Assembly: GCA_900556015.1 (NCBI GenBank)
Contig: USNH01000023.1
Span: forward strand, 1 to 8,937
DNA: 8,937 nucleotides
Origin: an uncultured Eubacteriales bacterium
GTDB taxonomy: Bacteria > Bacillota_A > Clostridia > Oscillospirales > Oscillospiraceae
Direction: 5' to 3'
Of this stretch, positions 6,338-8,937 are shown piece after piece (position 1 is the first letter of the stretch; the number at the start of each line of letters is the position of its first letter). Below the pieces are notes generated by a model that saw nothing but the letters and a program-made list of their open reading frames with translations, was not told where the DNA came from and made no database searches. A program made the translations under genes and the position numbers.

Positions 6338-7047
6338 TGCGCCAGTGTCTGACCGATAGGGCCGTCCACCGTCACCGCCGCGTGCAGAGCCGCGCCGGTA
6401 GCGCCCTTGTTCACCACCGCCAGCTTGCTGCCGCGGTAATACTGCACCAGGCCCGCCGCAGGGTAGACCACCAGCGACGTGCCGCCGATGAGCAGCACGT
6501 CCGCCTGGCGGATGTAATGAATGGCGCGGGCCATCACGTCCTCGTTGAGGGATTCCTCGTACAGCACCACGTCCGGCTTCACCACGCCGCCGCATTCGCA
6601 GCGGGGCACGCCGGTGGTGCGGAGGATGAAGTCCAAATCATGGAATTTGCCGCAGCGGGTGCAGTAGTTCCGCAGCACGCTGCCGTGGAGCTCCAGCACC
6701 TCACGGCTGCCCGCCTTTTGGTGCAGGCCGTCGATGTTCTGGGTGATGACGGCCTTCAGCCGTCCCTCCCGCTCCCACTGGGCCAGCTTGTAGTGGGCGG
6801 CGTTGGGCTGCGCGTCCGGGGCGAGCATTTTCGCACGGTAGAACTGATAGAACTCCTCGGTGTGCTTTTCGTAAAACGTGTGGCTGAGGATGGTCTCCGG
6901 CGGGTAGCGGAACGTTTGGTTATACAGGCCGTCCACGCTGCGGAAATCGGGAATGCCGCTCTCGGTGGACACGCCCGCGCCGCCGAAAAACACGATGTTA
7001 TCGCTGCCGTCTATGAGTTCCTTCAGTTTTCGGATGTTTTCGTCCAT
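6331..7047 (-). CDS. NAD-dependent protein deacylase, sirtuin (Sir2/CobB family)
   Basis: A 238-residue cytoplasmic sirtuin, which removes acyl groups from lysines using NAD+ and releases nicotinamide and O-acyl-ADP-ribose. The motifs appear in order: GAGVS (23-27), GIPDFR (31-36), TQNID (102-106), catalytic H121 in ELHG, a zinc site C129-x-x-C132 with C150-x-C152, and GTS (189-191) for NAD binding. Length is normal for a bacterial sirtuin and nothing is missing. The ATG at 7047 has GGAGGG (7054-7059 complement) 6 bases upstream. The frame stays open far upstream only because it is antisense to the ArsC-like gene. It is divergent from that gene with 36 bp between start codons. No clear promoter fits in the gap, so it may be transcribed from further upstream, including through the opposite-strand gene. 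A CobB-like role reversing lysine acetylation is the likely function. Confidence 0.95.
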   Translation of the reverse strand: MDENIRKLKELIDGSDNIVFFGGAGVSTESGIPDFRSVDGLYNQTFRYPPETILSHTFYEKHTEEFYQFYRAKMLAPDAQPNAAHYKLAQWEREGRLKAVITQNIDGLHQKAGSREVLELHGSVLRNYCTRCGKFHDLDFILRTTGVPRCECGGVVKPDVVLYEESLNEDVMARAIHYIRQADVLLIGGTSLVVYPAAGLVQYYRGSKLAVVNKGATGAALHAAVTVDGPIGQTLAQL

Positions 7048-7083
7048 ATCGTTCCCTCCATCGTCTTTTGTAAAGGAGTGCCT

Positions 7084-7422
7084 ATGAATATTCAGATCTT
7101 CGGTATGTCCAAGTCCTTCGACACCAAGAAGGCGGAGCGCTGGTTCAAGGAGCGGCGCATCAAGTATCAATACATCGACCTTGTCAGCAAGGGGGTCTCC
7201 CCCGGCGAATACCGCTCCATCAAGGCCGCCGTGGGCGGCTTTGACGCGCTGGTGAACAAGGGCTGCCGCGCCTATGAGACGCTGTATATGGCCTATATCA
7301 CGCCCCAGGCGGCGGAGGAAAAGCTGCTGGAGTACCCGGAGCTTTTCAACGCGCCCATCGTCCGCAACGGGAAGCAGGCCACCGTGGGGTATCATCCCGA
7401 GGTGTGGCAGACGTGGGAGTAA
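7084..7422 (+). CDS. ArsC/Spx-like thioredoxin-fold protein without the family cysteine
   Basis: A 112-residue protein of the arsenate reductase / Spx fold. It opens with a beta-strand and loop (NIQIFGMSKSFDTKKAERWF) followed by an Arg/Lys-rich helix, then the typical IDLVSKGVSPGEY segment at 31-43. Near the C-terminus are the cis-Pro-like AP-I-V-R (90-94) and a GYHPEVW tail. ArsC and Spx relatives carry a cysteine (C or CxxC) in the loop where this protein has S11. Its only cysteine is C61, in the middle. It is therefore unlikely to be an arsenate reductase as such; a binding or regulatory role, or use of C61, is possible. The ATG at 7084 has AAAGGAG (7072-7078) 5 bases upstream. Its stop is 3 bases from the stop of the convergent cation transporter gene, with no terminator between. 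The 36-bp gap to the sirtuin means its promoter must overlap the sirtuin gene start. Confidence 0.85.
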   Translation: MNIQIFGMSKSFDTKKAERWFKERRIKYQYIDLVSKGVSPGEYRSIKAAVGGFDALVNKGCRAYETLYMAYITPQAAEEKLLEYPELFNAPIVRNGKQATVGYHPEVWQTWE

Positions 7423-7425
7423 GGC

Positions 7426-8595
7426 TTACTCCGTGAAGCTGTGCTCCACCGTGACCACGGCGTAGTAGTCGCCGTCCAGCTCCGAGACCTTTTCCCGGAT
7501 GCGGCGGGCGGCCTCCGCCGGGGTGATGGCCGCGTCCAGCGGCAGCACCGCGTCAAACACCAGGTTGGTGTGGGTCGTGCCGCGCACCACACGCAGGTCG
7601 TGGACGGTCATGCGGGGCTCGACCTGCCGTGCCAGCTCCGCCACCTGACGGCGCAGCGCGTCCACCTCCGCGTCATCGGTGACGATGGGGTCCATGTGGA
7701 TCACCGCCTGGACGTGGAGCTTCTCGTGGAGCTCCCGCTCGATGTTGTCGATGACATCGTGAAGCGCCAGAATGTCGCCGCTGGCGGGGACCTCCGCGTG
7801 GAGGGACACCATCTGACGGCCCGGGCCGTAGTCGTGGACCACCAGGTCGTGGATGCCCACCACGGTGTCATGCTCCGCCACGATGTCGCGGATGCGCTGC
7901 ACCAGCTCCGGGTCGGGGGCTTGCCCCAGCAGCGGGGAGAGCGTCTCCTTGGCGGCCTTGTAGGCGGAGAACAGGATGAACAGCGCCACCAGCAATCCCA
8001 CATAGCCGTCCACCGCCAGCCCCGTCCACTTGCCGATGAGCGTGGCCAGCAGCACGGCGAAGGTGGCCGCCGCGTCGGACAGACTGTCCATGGCCGTGGC
8101 CTCCATGGCGGCGGAGCGGAACTTTCCGCCGATGCGCCGGTTGTAGAACCACATATACAGCTTCACCGCCACGGACACCGCTAAAATCACCACCGCCAGG
8201 GCGGAGAACGTGACCTCCTCCGGGTGGAGGATCTTGTCAAAGGACGACTTGGCCAGCTCTACGCCCATGAGCAGGATCAGACCCGCCACGATGAGGCCGG
8301 ATATGTATTCGATGCGCCCGTGGCCGAAGGGGTGGTCTGTGTCAGGCTTTTTGCCTGCCAGCCGGAAGCCCAGCAGCGTCACCGCCGATGAGCCGGCATC
8401 GGACAGGTTGTTGAAGGCGTCCGCCGTGACGGCGATAGAGCCGGACAGCTGCCCGGCAAAGAATTTACCCATGAACAGCAGGATGTTCAGCCCGATGCCC
8501 ACCGCGCCGCACAGCGTGCCGTAGGCCCGGCGCAGCGCGCCGTTCTCCATACTGTCCCGGTGGGGGATGAACCATTTTGCCAACAATTCGATCAT
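7426..8595 (-). CDS. Cation diffusion facilitator (CDF) metal efflux transporter with doubled C-terminal domain
   Basis: A 389-residue inner-membrane antiporter that exports divalent metal. The membrane part spans about residues 25-215, with six hydrophobic segments. The family signature is clear: ADAFNNLSDAGSS (58-70) in TM2, HPFGHGRIEYISG (88-100), and MDSLSDAAAT in TM5. The likely transport site is N62/D66 with D170/D174. An N-D-D-D set is reported for Mn2+-type CDFs such as pneumococcal MntE, so Mn2+ is my preferred substrate, but Zn2+, Fe2+ or Co2+ cannot be excluded. The cytosolic part is long and holds two related ferredoxin-like units, at about 240-304 and 325-388, each opening with HDLxV (249-253; 332-336). 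The ATG at 8595 is preceded by AAAGGAAAGAG. It is probably co-transcribed with the zinc-ribbon gene upstream, 75 bp away. It converges on the ArsC-like gene. Confidence 0.94.
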   Translation of the reverse strand: MIELLAKWFIPHRDSMENGALRRAYGTLCGAVGIGLNILLFMGKFFAGQLSGSIAVTADAFNNLSDAGSSAVTLLGFRLAGKKPDTDHPFGHGRIEYISGLIVAGLILLMGVELAKSSFDKILHPEEVTFSALAVVILAVSVAVKLYMWFYNRRIGGKFRSAAMEATAMDSLSDAAATFAVLLATLIGKWTGLAVDGYVGLLVALFILFSAYKAAKETLSPLLGQAPDPELVQRIRDIVAEHDTVVGIHDLVVHDYGPGRQMVSLHAEVPASGDILALHDVIDNIERELHEKLHVQAVIHMDPIVTDDAEVDALRRQVAELARQVEPRMTVHDLRVVRGTTHTNLVFDAVLPLDAAITPAEAARRIREKVSELDGDYYAVVTVEHSFTE

Positions 8596-8614
8596 GTGGT
8601 CTCTTTCCTTTCAC

Positions 8615-8637
8615 GCGGCTGATACAGCCGCTTTTTT
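8615..8637 (+). terminator. Plus-oriented terminator upstream of the CDF gene
   Basis: A 6-bp GC-rich stem (8615-8620 with 8626-8631) with a 5-base loop is followed directly by six T (8632-8637) on the plus strand. Both flanking genes are on the minus strand, so it would stop transcripts running antisense through the CDF gene, such as those of the ArsC-like gene. On the minus strand the hairpin sits just before the CDF Shine-Dalgarno and has no T tract after it. Confidence 0.65.
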
Positions 8638-8641
8638 GTTG

Positions 8642-8656
8642 CCCTGCGGCGCAGGG
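8642..8656. other. Small GC hairpin in the gap before the CDF gene
   Basis: A 6-bp stem (8642-8647 with 8651-8656) with a 3-base loop lies 14 bases after the stop of the upstream zinc-ribbon gene. On the minus strand it is followed by A residues rather than T, so it does not look like a terminator for that gene. It could be a stabilising or processing element in a shared transcript. The 75-bp gap is too short for a known metal riboswitch. Confidence 0.35.
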
Positions 8657-8670
8657 ACACGCCCGCCCTT

Positions 8671-8937
8671 TTACTTCCCCTTGATGGTCAGCTTCATGCG
8701 GCAGCACAGGTCGTCCAGATCCTCGTCGGTGGCGGCGGGCAGGCGCAGCCGTCCGCCGCAGTCGGCGCAGACCAGATCCACCGCGCCCCGGCGCACCTGC
8801 ACGGTATAGCGCGTGCTGCCGCAGGTGCAGGAAATGCCGCCCCGGGCGGCGATGTCCTTCAGCTCGGACAGCACCTCGTACATGATGACGCTGTCGGTGA
8901 AGGCCTCGCCGTCCGCGCCCTTGTCCTTCTCCACCCG
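8671..8937 (-). CDS. Partial zinc-ribbon protein of unknown function (5' end outside the window)
   Basis: The last 88 codons of a gene that is still open at the window edge. A GTG at 8934 could be a start, giving 87 residues, but no upstream sequence is available to judge it. The visible part has an acidic N-terminal stretch and a helix (VIMYEVLSELKDIA). Next comes a zinc-ribbon-like knuckle pair, CTCG and CADCGG, about 20 residues apart, separated by beta-strand-like sequence (TRYTVQV). A C-terminal segment has two adjacent cysteines (DDLCCRMKLTIKG). I do not recognise the family and propose no function beyond probable zinc binding. It lies 75 bp upstream of the CDF metal transporter on the same strand, with no promoter visible in the gap, so the two may be one transcript. 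Confidence 0.7.
   Translation of the reverse strand, partial: RVEKDKGADGEAFTDSVIMYEVLSELKDIAARGGISCTCGSTRYTVQVRRGAVDLVCADCGGRLRLPAATDEDLDDLCCRMKLTIKGK

Noticed and set aside
8596..8670. Mn2+ (yybP-ykoY) riboswitch upstream of the CDF gene
   Set aside because: The gap is only 75 bp and holds two short hairpins without the conserved riboswitch loops.
1..8937. CRISPR arrays, direct repeats or insertion sequences
   Set aside because: No repeated spacer pattern, terminal inverted repeats or transposase-like protein was found on either strand.

Overview
The window reads as chromosomal DNA from a high-G+C anaerobic Firmicute. Codons end mostly in G or C, Shine-Dalgarno sites are strong (AGGAGG, GGAGGG), there are sigma-A type promoters and intrinsic terminators, and the protein types look clostridial. 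My best guess is the Oscillospiraceae (Flavonifractor / Lawsonibacter / Oscillibacter-like gut bacteria). This is inference from style, not a database result. I see no phage, transposon, CRISPR array or integrase.

Layout. (1) 1-1213, minus: a secreted D-Ala-D-Ala carboxypeptidase (PBP5/DacF type) ending at a very strong terminator. (2) 1290-2194, plus: tRNA-Gly(CCC) with a clear promoter, a hairpin, a possible 6-codon leader ORF, a GNAT N-acetyltransferase, and a doubtful small exported Cys-rich ORF running into a bidirectional terminator. (3) 6287 down to 2161, minus: a well-delimited operon behind a perfect consensus promoter (TTGACA-17-TATAAT). It encodes an orphan PTS-EIIC-type membrane protein, then a 720-residue fusion of an alpha/beta-hydrolase to an alcohol-acetyltransferase/condensation-like domain, then a zinc-ribbon protein with six membrane segments (DUF6320-like). 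(4) 6331-8637: a sirtuin (minus) and an ArsC/Spx-like protein that lacks the family cysteine (plus), divergent with 36 bp between them. A cation diffusion facilitator (minus) converges on the ArsC-like gene with only 3 bp between stop codons. (5) 8671-8937, minus: the C-terminal part of an unrecognised zinc-ribbon protein.

How genes may work together. The hydrolase-acyltransferase fusion and the zinc-ribbon membrane protein are tightly spaced and share a terminator. They look like an uncharacterised acyl/ester-handling module, and the EIIC-type protein is probably on the same transcript. In region 4 neither convergent gene has a terminator between the stops. The ArsC-like transcript should therefore run antisense through the transporter gene to a plus-oriented terminator at 8615-8637. 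Transporter transcription could equally run on through the opposite-strand ArsC-like gene into the sirtuin, a layout like a non-contiguous operon.

The most interesting items are the fusion-plus-membrane-protein module, the interleaved sirtuin/ArsC-like/transporter arrangement, and the cysteine-less ArsC-like protein.
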